Notes under the pieces: generated by a model | Database searches by the model: none | Told to the model about the DNA's origin: nothing | Seen by the model: only the letters and a program-made list of their open reading frames with translations | Source of the DNA: Alphaproteobacteria bacterium | GTDB lineage: Bacteria > Pseudomonadota > Alphaproteobacteria > Rhodobacterales > Rhodobacteraceae | DNA length: 64,000 bases | Reading direction: 5' to 3' | NCBI GenBank assembly: GCA_030425395.1 | Contig: JAUIAS010000002.1 | Location: 62,001-126,000, forward strand | Made by a program: the position numbers and the translations under genes | Part shown: positions 54,765-62,314 of the stretch, piece by piece | Numbering within the stretch: position 1 is the stretch's first letter | Layout of the letters: each line of letters starts with the position of its first letter

Positions 54765-54959
54765 ATGAACGATGAATTCAACATGTCGATGCGCAAGTTC
54801 CTGAAACAGGTGGGCGTGACCAGCCAGCAGGCAATCGAAAAGGCCCTGCGGGACGCCGACGCGCAACCCGGCCAGAGCTTTGAAGCCAAGGTCGTGCTGA
54901 CCATCGACGGGCTGGATGTGCGCCATGAGGTAAACGGAACCATCAAGGGTGTGGAATAA
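54765..54959 (+). CDS. DUF6494 family small protein
   Basis: 64 residues: a helical N-terminal part (MSMRKFLKQVGVTSQQAIEKA) then a short beta part (FEAKVVLTIDGLDVRHEVNG). It looks like a small DUF6494 protein. AAGAGGGGA is a good ribosome site. mrp starts three bases after the stop, so they are one operon. Function unknown; its repeated occurrence near formate dehydrogenase and Mrp genes suggests a role in the assembly of the enzyme. Confidence 0.82.
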   Translation: MNDEFNMSMRKFLKQVGVTSQQAIEKALRDADAQPGQSFEAKVVLTIDGLDVRHEVNGTIKGVE

Positions 54960-54962
54960 GAC

Positions 54963-56027
54963 ATGGCCGATCGCGAAGCGGTTCTTGCGGAACTGAAGAA
55001 AATTACCGATCCCGGCACAGGCCAGGATATCGTATCGGCGGGCATGGTGCGCGCGCTCACCGTTGAGGATGGCACCGTCCGATTCGTGATTGAAATCGAC
55101 CCCTCGCGCGCCCAGCAGCTTGAGCCGGTCCGCGCCGAGGCCGAAGCCCGCGTCAAGGCTCTGCCGGGGATCGACAAGGTCAGCGCGATGATGACCGCCC
55201 ATTCCACCAAGGCACCGCCGCCCGACCTGAAGCCCGGACGCAAGGCCGAACCGTCCGGCCCCCAGCCGGTGCCGGGTGTGGACCGCATCGTGGCCATCGC
55301 CTCGGGCAAGGGTGGGGTCGGAAAATCCACGGTTTCGGCCAATCTCGCCTGCGCACTGGCCGCCGAGGGGCGCCGCGTCGGCCTTCTGGATGCCGATGTC
55401 TATGGTCCGTCCCAGCCGCGTATGCTGGGCGTGTCGGGCCGGCCCGCCAGCCCGGATGGCAAGACCATTCTGCCGATGCGCAACCACGGCGTGACGATGA
55501 TGTCGCTGGGTCTGATGACCAACGAAGATCAGGCCGTTGTCTGGCGTGGGCCGATGCTCATGGGCGCGTTGCAACAGATGATGATGCAGGTGCAATGGGG
55601 CGCGCTTGACGTGCTGCTGATCGACCTGCCGCCCGGAACCGGGGATGTGCAGCTGACCCTGACCCAGAAATTCGCCGTTGATGGCGCGGTGATCGTCTCC
55701 ACGCCGCAGGATGTGGCGCTGCTCGATGCGCGCAAGGGCATCGACATGTTCAACCAGATGAAAACGCCGATCCTCGGTCTGATCGAGAACATGTCCACCC
55801 ATATCTGTTCCAACTGTGGACACGAAGAGCACATCTTTGGCCATGGTGGCGTTGCCGCCGAAGCGGCCAAGCTGGGCGTGCCGCTGCTGGCGGAAATTCC
55901 GCTGCATCTGGATATCCGCGTGGCGTCTGACGGGGGTGCCCCTGTGGTGGTGTCCAAGCCCGACAGCCCGCAGGCGGGGGCATTTCGTGCAGTGGCCCGT
56001 GATCTGATCTCCAAGGGGCTGGCGTGA
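54963..56027 (+). CDS. mrp: Mrp/NBP35-type iron-sulfur carrier ATPase
   Basis: 354 residues. An N-terminal MIP18-like (DUF59) domain (about 5-80) is followed by the ATPase with a deviant Walker A GKGGVGKST at 115-123, LLDADVYGPSQPRMLG, and the CxxC motif CSNCGH near residue 280 that binds the transferable Fe-S cluster. It carries Fe-S clusters to target proteins. It sits between DUF6494 and a DUF4444 ligase gene, next to an Fe-S-rich formate dehydrogenase, which suggests it supplies clusters to that enzyme. Its stop overlaps the next gene. Confidence 0.93.
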   Translation: MADREAVLAELKKITDPGTGQDIVSAGMVRALTVEDGTVRFVIEIDPSRAQQLEPVRAEAEARVKALPGIDKVSAMMTAHSTKAPPPDLKPGRKAEPSGPQPVPGVDRIVAIASGKGGVGKSTVSANLACALAAEGRRVGLLDADVYGPSQPRMLGVSGRPASPDGKTILPMRNHGVTMMSLGLMTNEDQAVVWRGPMLMGALQQMMMQVQWGALDVLLIDLPPGTGDVQLTLTQKFAVDGAVIVSTPQDVALLDARKGIDMFNQMKTPILGLIENMSTHICSNCGHEEHIFGHGGVAAEAAKLGVPLLAEIPLHLDIRVASDGGAPVVVSKPDSPQAGAFRAVARDLISKGLA

Positions 56028-56758
56028 TGTCACTGTCAGGAGCGGGGTCCGACGCAGGAGAGCTGACCTTTCCGCCGCTCTTGTCCGGGGTTGCGGTTCA
56101 CGGACCGGAAGACCCGTTTGAAAAGGCCTGCGCGCTTGCCGCGCTGGGCTGTGATGCGGGCACGGTCGTCTACAACCTGTCGGCCAATAATGTGGCCGCG
56201 GCCATCGTCTTTGCGCCCGAGGTCGGGCGTGAGGACGCCATGGCCATGCTGCCGCTCTGTGGTGTGGGGCTGCAAAACGCGCTGGGCGCGCTGGCTCCGC
56301 CCGAAGTTGCGGTGCATCTGGCCTGGGACGGGGGCATTCGTGTGAACGGTGCCGATTGCGGCCGCTTTCGCGTGGCCGCGGCAGACAGCCAGAGCGACGA
56401 CGCCCCGGACTGGCTGGTTGTCGGGTGGACCATACCTTTGATGATGACCCTCGATCCGGGGGAAAACCCCGGTATCACAGCCCTTTATGAAGAAGGCTGT
56501 GCGGACGTGGATGCCGGTCAGCTTGTCGAAAGCTGGGCACGCCATGCGCTGGTGTGGATCAACCGATGGACCGAGGCGGGCAACCGTCCGCTGCACGCGG
56601 AATGGCTGGGCCTTGTGCCGGATGTCGGCGAAGATATCCGTATTCTTGGCCGCAGCGGCACCTTTGTCGGAACCGATGATCGGTTCGGAATGCTGCTGCG
56701 CGAAGGCACGAAAACAAATGTGATCGCGCTGAGCGCGCTTTTGGGAGACACGCCATGA
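56027..56758 (+). CDS. Biotin/lipoate ligase-like protein with DUF4444 domain
   Basis: 243 residues from the ATG sharing a base with the mrp stop; a GTG one codon upstream is possible. The first 180 residues resemble the biotin/lipoate protein ligase fold (FPPLLSGVAVHG, YNLSANNVAAAIVFAPE, WLVVGWTIPLMM). The C-terminal segment (about 185-243, DRFGMLLREGTKTNVIAL) resembles DUF4444. The GRGRRGR and KWPNDV motifs of true BirA are absent, unlike the gene at 1894, so it may not be a biotin ligase. Partner and substrate are unknown. It overlaps the DUF6505 gene by four bases. Confidence 0.8.
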   Translation: MSLSGAGSDAGELTFPPLLSGVAVHGPEDPFEKACALAALGCDAGTVVYNLSANNVAAAIVFAPEVGREDAMAMLPLCGVGLQNALGALAPPEVAVHLAWDGGIRVNGADCGRFRVAAADSQSDDAPDWLVVGWTIPLMMTLDPGENPGITALYEEGCADVDAGQLVESWARHALVWINRWTEAGNRPLHAEWLGLVPDVGEDIRILGRSGTFVGTDDRFGMLLREGTKTNVIALSALLGDTP

Positions 56759-57234
56759 AACTGGCCCGCGCCATTCATTTCGACGAAAGCGACATGAACG
56801 TCTTTCATTCCCCCGCGCGCACCGGTGAATGGTGCATATCGGGCGGGTTCGAATTCTCCAACTGGTCAGAAGGCGATCTGACCGGCAAGGCGCGACAGGC
56901 TTTTGCCAACGGCTGGTTGGGGCTGGAAACCTTCGGGCGGGTGACGTTCGTCGCCGTAACCCAGATCGAGGAAGCCGAGCGCGCCGCATTGGAAACCGCA
57001 TTGGCCGGGCATTTTGTGGAAGTCTACGGCGCCCCCTCCGCCGAGGCGGCACTGCCCGTCGCGCGCGAGGAAATCGCCCAGATGATCGAACTTTGCGACG
57101 ATCACGATGCCAACACCCTGCTGACCGTTGCACGCGAACTCAGCGATGCGGGCGTGCGCGAAAGCTATCGCACGATCATCGCACAAGAGGCGGACATGGC
57201 CCAGTTCGCCATCCACGGATCGCTTGACGAATAG
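56755..57234 (+). CDS. DUF6505 family protein
   Basis: 159 residues, soluble, no signal. MKLARAIHFDESDMNVFHSP and EWCISGGFEFSNWSEGDL mark the N-terminal region; the C-terminal third is helical and acidic. The family assignment is from overall pattern. It starts four bases inside the end of the DUF4444 gene and is the last gene of the DUF6494-mrp-DUF4444-DUF6505 operon. The role is unknown and probably concerns formate dehydrogenase assembly. The 55 bases to the convergent aldo/keto reductase gene show no clear terminator. Confidence 0.8.
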   Translation: MKLARAIHFDESDMNVFHSPARTGEWCISGGFEFSNWSEGDLTGKARQAFANGWLGLETFGRVTFVAVTQIEEAERAALETALAGHFVEVYGAPSAEAALPVAREEIAQMIELCDDHDANTLLTVARELSDAGVRESYRTIIAQEADMAQFAIHGSLDE

Positions 57235-57289
57235 GACGCGGTTTTAAGGGCCGCGCCCAACGCGCCTGCCGGTCGTTTCTTGATTGCCG

Positions 57290-58288
57290 TCAGCAATACC
57301 GTTCGGGGCCGATCCACTGGGCCTCGGAATAGCGGTCGCCATGCGCCCAGCCCACCGGCAGAACCTTTTCGATCCGGTCCAGATCGTCTTGCGACAGGGT
57401 CACGTCGCCACCGGCCAAGCATTCGCGCAGGTGGTCCACCGACCGGGTGCCGGGGATCGGGATGACATGCGGCCCGCGGCTCAGCAGCCACGCATTGGCA
57501 AGACCCGCCGCCGGGAGACCCATTTCAGCGGCCAGCGCGCGGAACTCATCGGTAATGCGCAGGTTTTCCGACAGGTTGGGCTCAACAAACCTTGGGTTCT
57601 GCGCCAGAAAATCAAGCGATGGGATGCGTTCGCGCGGGATCGGGTGATCGGTCAGCAGTGACCGCCCCACCGGTGAAAAGGCAACCATGGCAACCCCAAG
57701 CTCCGCGCATGTCTGCACCAGCCCAAGATCGGGAAAGCGGGTCGAGAGCGAATATTCCGACTGCACCGCCGCGATCGGATAGGCGGCCATTGCCCGGCGC
57801 AGGGTGGTCGGGGCAACCTCGGACAGCCCGATGGCGCGGGTCTTGCCCTTGTCCACCAGCCGTCCGAGATTGGCGGCGGTTTCCTCGGGGGTAAAGCGGG
57901 GGTCGCGGCGATGGGCATAGAACAGATCCACGCAATCCACGCCAAGACGGGCCAGCGACTTGTCCAGTTCCGCCTCAAGGTGGTCAGCGGAATTGTCGAA
58001 GGTCCGGTTCCCGTCGGCGTCGCGGGTGATCGTGGCCTTGGTCGCAATGACAAATTCGTCCCGCGCGCCGGGGTTGCTGCGCAGGTATGATCCGATGGCG
58101 TTTTCGGATTTACCCATCCCATAGACGTTGGCGCTGTCGATATGGGTCACGCCCATATCGCGGCAGGCGTTCAGGATCGCATGGCTTTCGGTCTCGTTCG
58201 TGGGACCGTACATATCCGAAAAGGACATCGCCCCATATCCGATTGCCCCGATCTCCGGCCCGTTTCGTCCCAAGGTGCGCGTTTTCAT
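57290..58288 (-). CDS. Aldo/keto reductase
   Basis: 332 residues from the ATG giving MKTRTLGRNGPEIGAIGYGAM; an ATG ten codons upstream lacks a ribosome site. The NADPH-dependent TIM-barrel reductase has catalytic Asp and Tyr in HIDSANVYGMGKSE (about 50-63), Lys in IATKATI and His in LFYAHRRDP. NAD(P) binding is in PIPGTRSVDHLRE. Substrate unknown. It follows the desaturase on the same strand after a strong hairpin. Confidence 0.93.
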   Translation of the reverse strand: MKTRTLGRNGPEIGAIGYGAMSFSDMYGPTNETESHAILNACRDMGVTHIDSANVYGMGKSENAIGSYLRSNPGARDEFVIATKATITRDADGNRTFDNSADHLEAELDKSLARLGVDCVDLFYAHRRDPRFTPEETAANLGRLVDKGKTRAIGLSEVAPTTLRRAMAAYPIAAVQSEYSLSTRFPDLGLVQTCAELGVAMVAFSPVGRSLLTDHPIPRERIPSLDFLAQNPRFVEPNLSENLRITDEFRALAAEMGLPAAGLANAWLLSRGPHVIPIPGTRSVDHLRECLAGGDVTLSQDDLDRIEKVLPVGWAHGDRYSEAQWIGPERYC

Positions 58289-58331
58289 GATGTGCCCTGT
58301 CCCCGCTTGTTGTTTCATATGGATAACAAGG

Positions 58332-58368
58332 CAATCACCGCCCGTCCATCACTGGAGGGCGGTGATTG
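58332..58368 (-). terminator. Stem-loop after the desaturase gene
   Basis: CAATCACCGCCC / GGGCGGTGATTG form a perfect 12-base stem with a 13-base loop, 52 bases after the desaturase stop. CCTTGTTATCC follows on the minus strand, so it lacks a full U-tract but is probably a terminator. Confidence 0.65.
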
Positions 58369-58420
58369 TTGATCTTGCATAGATGGCGGGGGATGGTCGG
58401 CACGGCCGCTGGCCGCACCC

Positions 58421-59443
58421 TTATTTCACGTCGGCAAACGCCAGAAGCCGGTGGTTTTCTTCATCCCACAGATGCAGCCGCGCGCTTTGCAGGCTCTCGC
58501 GGATGGTCATGCGGTTCGACGTGGCCAGTTCGGGATGGTCACGCAGCACCTCGGGCAGCCGATAAAACGGGATGCGGCTATAGAGATGGTGAACGTGGTG
58601 AATGCCGATATTCGCGGTCAGCCATTGCAGCATCGGCGGCAGCACGTAATGCGAACTGCCGTGCAGGGCGGCGTTGTGCATGTCCCATTCGCCCTCGTCG
58701 GACCAATGCGTGTCTTCGAACTGGTGCTGGACATAGAACAACCACATGCCCGCAGTCGCCGCCAAAAGGGTGGTCGGCAAGAAGATCAGCACGATCGGCA
58801 TGAGCCCACCGAACCAGTAGATCACCCCAAGCGCTGCCAGCAGGGCAACATTTGTCCCCAGCGCGCTGACCCAGAAACGGGCATTGTCGGTCAGCCCGTA
58901 AGGAATGCGGTTCTGGAGAAAGAACAGATAGGCCGGCCCCAGCCCGAACAAAACGGCGGGATGGCGATACAGGCGGTAGGTGATACGCTCGAACCAGCCT
59001 GCGGCCTTGTATTCGGCAACGGTCATGGTGTGCACATCGCCGATCCCGCGCCGCCCCAGATGCCCGTGCGAACTGTGGTGGATCGAGTGGGTGCGCCGCC
59101 AGACGTCATAGGGCGTCAGGGTCAGGACCCCGAAAACGCGCCCGATCCAGTCGCTGACAAATCGGTTGGAAAACAGCGATCCATGGCCGCAATCGTGCTG
59201 GATCGTAAAGATGCGCAACAGGAACGCGGCGTTGACCGCCGAGATTGCCACGGTCAGCACATAGCTGACTGACATTGACCACCAGGCCAGCGCCCACAAC
59301 AAGACAAATACGCCCAGTGTCACGGCAACTTCAAAAGAGCTACGCGCTGTGTTGGCTTCACGGTACTTGGCAAGCACCTTGACCCATTCTTTCGCGGCTC
59401 GTGTTTCGGAGGAGGGTCCAGCGGAGCCGGAAATATCAAACAT
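58421..59443 (-). CDS. Membrane fatty acid desaturase
   Basis: 340 residues. Three histidine boxes of a di-iron acyl desaturase are present: HDCGHGS (about 83-89), HSIHHSSHGH (about 119-128) and HHVHH (about 279-283). Several membrane helices occur (VAVTLGVFVLLWALAWW, LTVAISAVNAAFLLR, GGLMPIVLIFLPTTLLA). It resembles delta-12/omega-6 desaturases, which add a double bond to membrane lipid acyl chains. The role may be cold or membrane adaptation. The 232 bases upstream hold two small hairpins (59512-59531 and 59531-59546) and no gene. Confidence 0.92.
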   Translation of the reverse strand: MFDISGSAGPSSETRAAKEWVKVLAKYREANTARSSFEVAVTLGVFVLLWALAWWSMSVSYVLTVAISAVNAAFLLRIFTIQHDCGHGSLFSNRFVSDWIGRVFGVLTLTPYDVWRRTHSIHHSSHGHLGRRGIGDVHTMTVAEYKAAGWFERITYRLYRHPAVLFGLGPAYLFFLQNRIPYGLTDNARFWVSALGTNVALLAALGVIYWFGGLMPIVLIFLPTTLLAATAGMWLFYVQHQFEDTHWSDEGEWDMHNAALHGSSHYVLPPMLQWLTANIGIHHVHHLYSRIPFYRLPEVLRDHPELATSNRMTIRESLQSARLHLWDEENHRLLAFADVK

Positions 59444-59675
59444 TCAGAGGCATTTCTTTTTTCGTCGTATGGTTCCAATACACGATAAGACCTGTGCCGC
59501 AAACGGTTATCGGTGGGGCATTTCGCCCACCCGCGCCAAAGCGCGGTCAAACCTGTGGCGATGCACCCGGTAGGTGTGTGCTGTGCGCCTGAATCGCGTC
59601 GGGCCCGACGTGCTTGTTTACGTGGTTGGTGGCGGCGGCGGTCAGGCGCGCGGCATCGCCCGGTCGTCTGCGGGT

Positions 59676-60179
59676 TCAGGCGTCCCGGCCAAGGAACCCG
59701 CCGTATTGCCCTTGCTTGAAGATCAACCCACGCCCCGGCCTGTGGGCGGCGCGGATCACACGGCCTACGATGATCGAATGATCGCCGCCATCATGCACCG
59801 CATCGGTGGCGCACTCAAACCGGGCAAGGCAGCCATCAAGGATCGGCAGGTTCTCTTCGGACAGATGCCAATCCACCGCGCCGAACCCGTCGCCTTGCTG
59901 GGCAAAGTGGCGCGCCAGCGCATCCTGATCCTCGGCCATGATGTGAATCGCGAAATGGGACGCGTTGGCAAAGATCGTGTGGCGTCGCGATGTCTTGGCG
60001 GGCGACCACAGCACCAGCGCCGGGTCCAGCGATACCGATGCAAAGGAATTCGCCGTCATGCCCATGGGGCCATCGGGTGACATGGTGGTGACCACCGTGA
60101 CCCCGGTGCCATAGCAGCCCAACGCATCGCGGAAGTCGCGCGCACTGTCTGGGCCGGGGGTAAATGTGGTTTCCGACAT
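59676..60179 (-). CDS. Flavin reductase family protein
   Basis: 167 residues from the ATG giving MSETTFTPGPDSARDFRDALG; 23 more codons are open upstream. It binds FMN or FAD and reduces it with NAD(P)H, supplying reduced flavin to a monooxygenase. TGVTVVTTMSPDGPMGMTANSFASVSLDPALVLW (about 25-58 in part) is the family core, with FAIHIMAEDQ following. No monooxygenase partner is adjacent. The 141 bases between it and the exonuclease gene carry no recognised feature. Confidence 0.92.
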   Translation of the reverse strand: MSETTFTPGPDSARDFRDALGCYGTGVTVVTTMSPDGPMGMTANSFASVSLDPALVLWSPAKTSRRHTIFANASHFAIHIMAEDQDALARHFAQQGDGFGAVDWHLSEENLPILDGCLARFECATDAVHDGGDHSIIVGRVIRAAHRPGRGLIFKQGQYGGFLGRDA

Positions 60180-60320
60180 GATCGCTCGGGACTCCTGTTC
60201 GCGGCCTCGTCGTGCCACGTCCGTCCGTGTTTGTCCAATGACTTGCATGCCTGCCCACCGCTTTTTGCTTCTGGGGCAGAGGTAATCCGCAGCGCGCCAA
60301 GGGCAAGCGCCCGGTTTGGG

Positions 60321-61742
60321 TCAGTTGAGATCTTCGAGCAATCTGCCGTGCCGCCGGGTTTCTGCGATGACCTCGCCAAAGGTGGTCATACCCCGCGCGG
60401 TCAGCATCGGCAGGAGCTTGCACAGAACCTCGGCCGTGGCGCGCGCATCGCCAAGCGCGGTGTGCCTGAGATGATCGGGAATGGTGATATCCAACCGCTC
60501 GCACAGCGCGTCGAGGGTGTGGGTTTCGCCCGCCCCAAAGATCACGGCGGACAACAGCACCGTGTCCAGCACGGGATGCGGCCACTCCACGCCCATCTTC
60601 TCGGCATCACGGTGCATGAACGCCATATCGAAAGGGGCATTATGCGCCACGATCACCGCATCCGTGCAAAACCTGTGGAACTGGCGACCCGCCGTGATGA
60701 AATCCGGCGCGTTTTTGACCATGGCGTCGCTGATGCCATGAACCTTGGTCGATGCGGGGGGAATCGGCCTTCCGGGATCGACCAGAACGTCGATCTCCTC
60801 GCCGTCGATGATGCGTCCGCCCAGAACCCGCACCGCGCCGATCTGGACCACATCGTCCTTGTGTGGCAGCAATCCGGTGGTTTCGGTGTCGAACACCACA
60901 AAGGCCAGATCACCCAGAGGCATGGACGCGATATCCGTGCCCAGATCCGCAACCGTGTCGAGCAGATCGAAATCATAGATCAGGGGGCGGGCCGCTTCGG
61001 GGGAAATCGTGGCGTGCGCGTCATCAATCGTCAGCATATAGCCCGGCGCGCCGCTGATCGGGGACAGGCGCAAATCATAGCTTTGCTGCCCATCCGCCCC
61101 GGCAACGGTGGCGGCGATATCCTTGCCAGCCTTGGCAAAACGCCCGTGCGCCTGCATCAGGGCACTGCGGTCGAAATAGTCGAAAATGGACGCGCCCAGC
61201 CGCGGATGGGCGATCTGTGCCAGAACCGCAGCCGCCTGACCGTCATAAAGAACGATCCGGTGGGTCGGCCCGACCAAGACCATGGCCACCGGAACTTCGG
61301 TCAGCAGCGCACTGAGCCGCGCGCGGTCGGCCTCAAGCTGCTGGGTGGCGCGTGCCACGGCGGCCGTTGCGTCCTGTGTGCTTTGCGACAACTGGCCCGC
61401 CATCGCCGCGGCAGCCGGGGCCAGATCCCCCAGATACCGCGCGGCCTCGATATCCAGCCCGCCCTGAACACCTGCGTGGGCGCGCGCGCGCATCCCCGCG
61501 GCCAGACGGTCGATGGGGCGGGCCACGTTTTCATCAAACAGCAGCCACACACCGACAACCAGCCCCAGCCAGAGAAACCCGATGGTGATCCCGGCAAAGA
61601 TGAAACCGCCCATTGCCTCGGGGATGCCTGCGCGGCCAAACCCGGCGTAAAGCCCGCCTGCCGCAATCGCGATCCCACCTGCGGCGAGCAGGCAAAAGAA
61701 CAGGAAAATCCGCAGTCGCAAGCCAAGCCGGTTCAGCATCAC
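60321..61742 (-). CDS. Membrane-anchored PAS-like / DEDDh 3'-5' exonuclease
   Basis: 473 residues. Two membrane helices lie near the N-terminus (about 12-34 and 45-69), then a HAMP-like linker and a PAS-like domain (about 140-245, with MVLVGPTHRIVLYDG). The C-terminal domain is a DnaQ-type exonuclease with all catalytic residues: Asp285 and Glu287 (FDTETTG), Asp372 (HNAPFD), His427 and Asp432 (HTALGDA). Such DnaQ proteins degrade DNA or RNA; here the sensory and membrane parts suggest signalling. The start overlaps the unknown membrane gene by four bases, and the CBS/DUF294 gene lies just beyond. Confidence 0.9.
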   Translation of the reverse strand: MMLNRLGLRLRIFLFFCLLAAGGIAIAAGGLYAGFGRAGIPEAMGGFIFAGITIGFLWLGLVVGVWLLFDENVARPIDRLAAGMRARAHAGVQGGLDIEAARYLGDLAPAAAAMAGQLSQSTQDATAAVARATQQLEADRARLSALLTEVPVAMVLVGPTHRIVLYDGQAAAVLAQIAHPRLGASIFDYFDRSALMQAHGRFAKAGKDIAATVAGADGQQSYDLRLSPISGAPGYMLTIDDAHATISPEAARPLIYDFDLLDTVADLGTDIASMPLGDLAFVVFDTETTGLLPHKDDVVQIGAVRVLGGRIIDGEEIDVLVDPGRPIPPASTKVHGISDAMVKNAPDFITAGRQFHRFCTDAVIVAHNAPFDMAFMHRDAEKMGVEWPHPVLDTVLLSAVIFGAGETHTLDALCERLDITIPDHLRHTALGDARATAEVLCKLLPMLTARGMTTFGEVIAETRRHGRLLEDLN

Positions 61743-62260
61743 GACACCTCGCAGCCGGTACGGATCATCGGATCCTCCGGACCCGCAGCAAACCAGCGGG
61801 CGTTGGTTATGGCCCCGTCGTCGCCGAACTCGGCCCCATCCGCCAGCGCCGCGCGCCGCCCATTGGCGCAGTCGATCAGAACCGGCATCCGGTTCACCGG
61901 CGACCAGCGGCCATAGAAATACGCATCGAACAGACGCATGTCGGGTTGCTCGGCATTTTCGCGCAGGCTCGCCTCGTCCAGCGCGACAAACCGGTTCACA
62001 TAGGGCACCACGTAGGTCCAGGGTTGGTAGAAGCTCTTCTTTTCAACCGCATCCGCAAGGATCAGCCCCTCCGGCAGGGTCGCCATGGTGCGCGGATACC
62101 AGCTGTATTCATTGGCAATGGTGGTGCCGATCATGCCCAGACCGGCGGCTACCGGCATGATCCAGCGCGGCAGCCGGCGACCGGTCGCGATATTGAGAAG
62201 TGCGGCCACCCCGGCCAGCGCAAGGCCAGCGATACAGGTGGCGATCAGTTCCAGAAACAT
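61739..62260 (-). CDS. Unknown small membrane protein
   Basis: 173 residues with two hydrophobic helices near the N-terminus (LIATCIAGLALAGVAALL and a second at WIMPVAAGLGMIGTTIA) and a soluble C-terminal part containing Cys residues (VLIDCANGRRAAL, RTGCEVS). Family not recognised. It overlaps the exonuclease gene by four bases and lies 54 bases after the CBS/DUF294 gene, so all three are probably one transcript. Related gene groups in Rhodobacteraceae sit with solute symporters, but none is within the window. Confidence 0.78.
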   Translation of the reverse strand: MFLELIATCIAGLALAGVAALLNIATGRRLPRWIMPVAAGLGMIGTTIANEYSWYPRTMATLPEGLILADAVEKKSFYQPWTYVVPYVNRFVALDEASLRENAEQPDMRLFDAYFYGRWSPVNRMPVLIDCANGRRAALADGAEFGDDGAITNARWFAAGPEDPMIRTGCEVS

Positions 62261-62314
62261 CTTTCTCTCCCTTTTGCGGGGGCGGGGGCATCTCTGCGGT
62301 GCCCCTGCGCCCGC

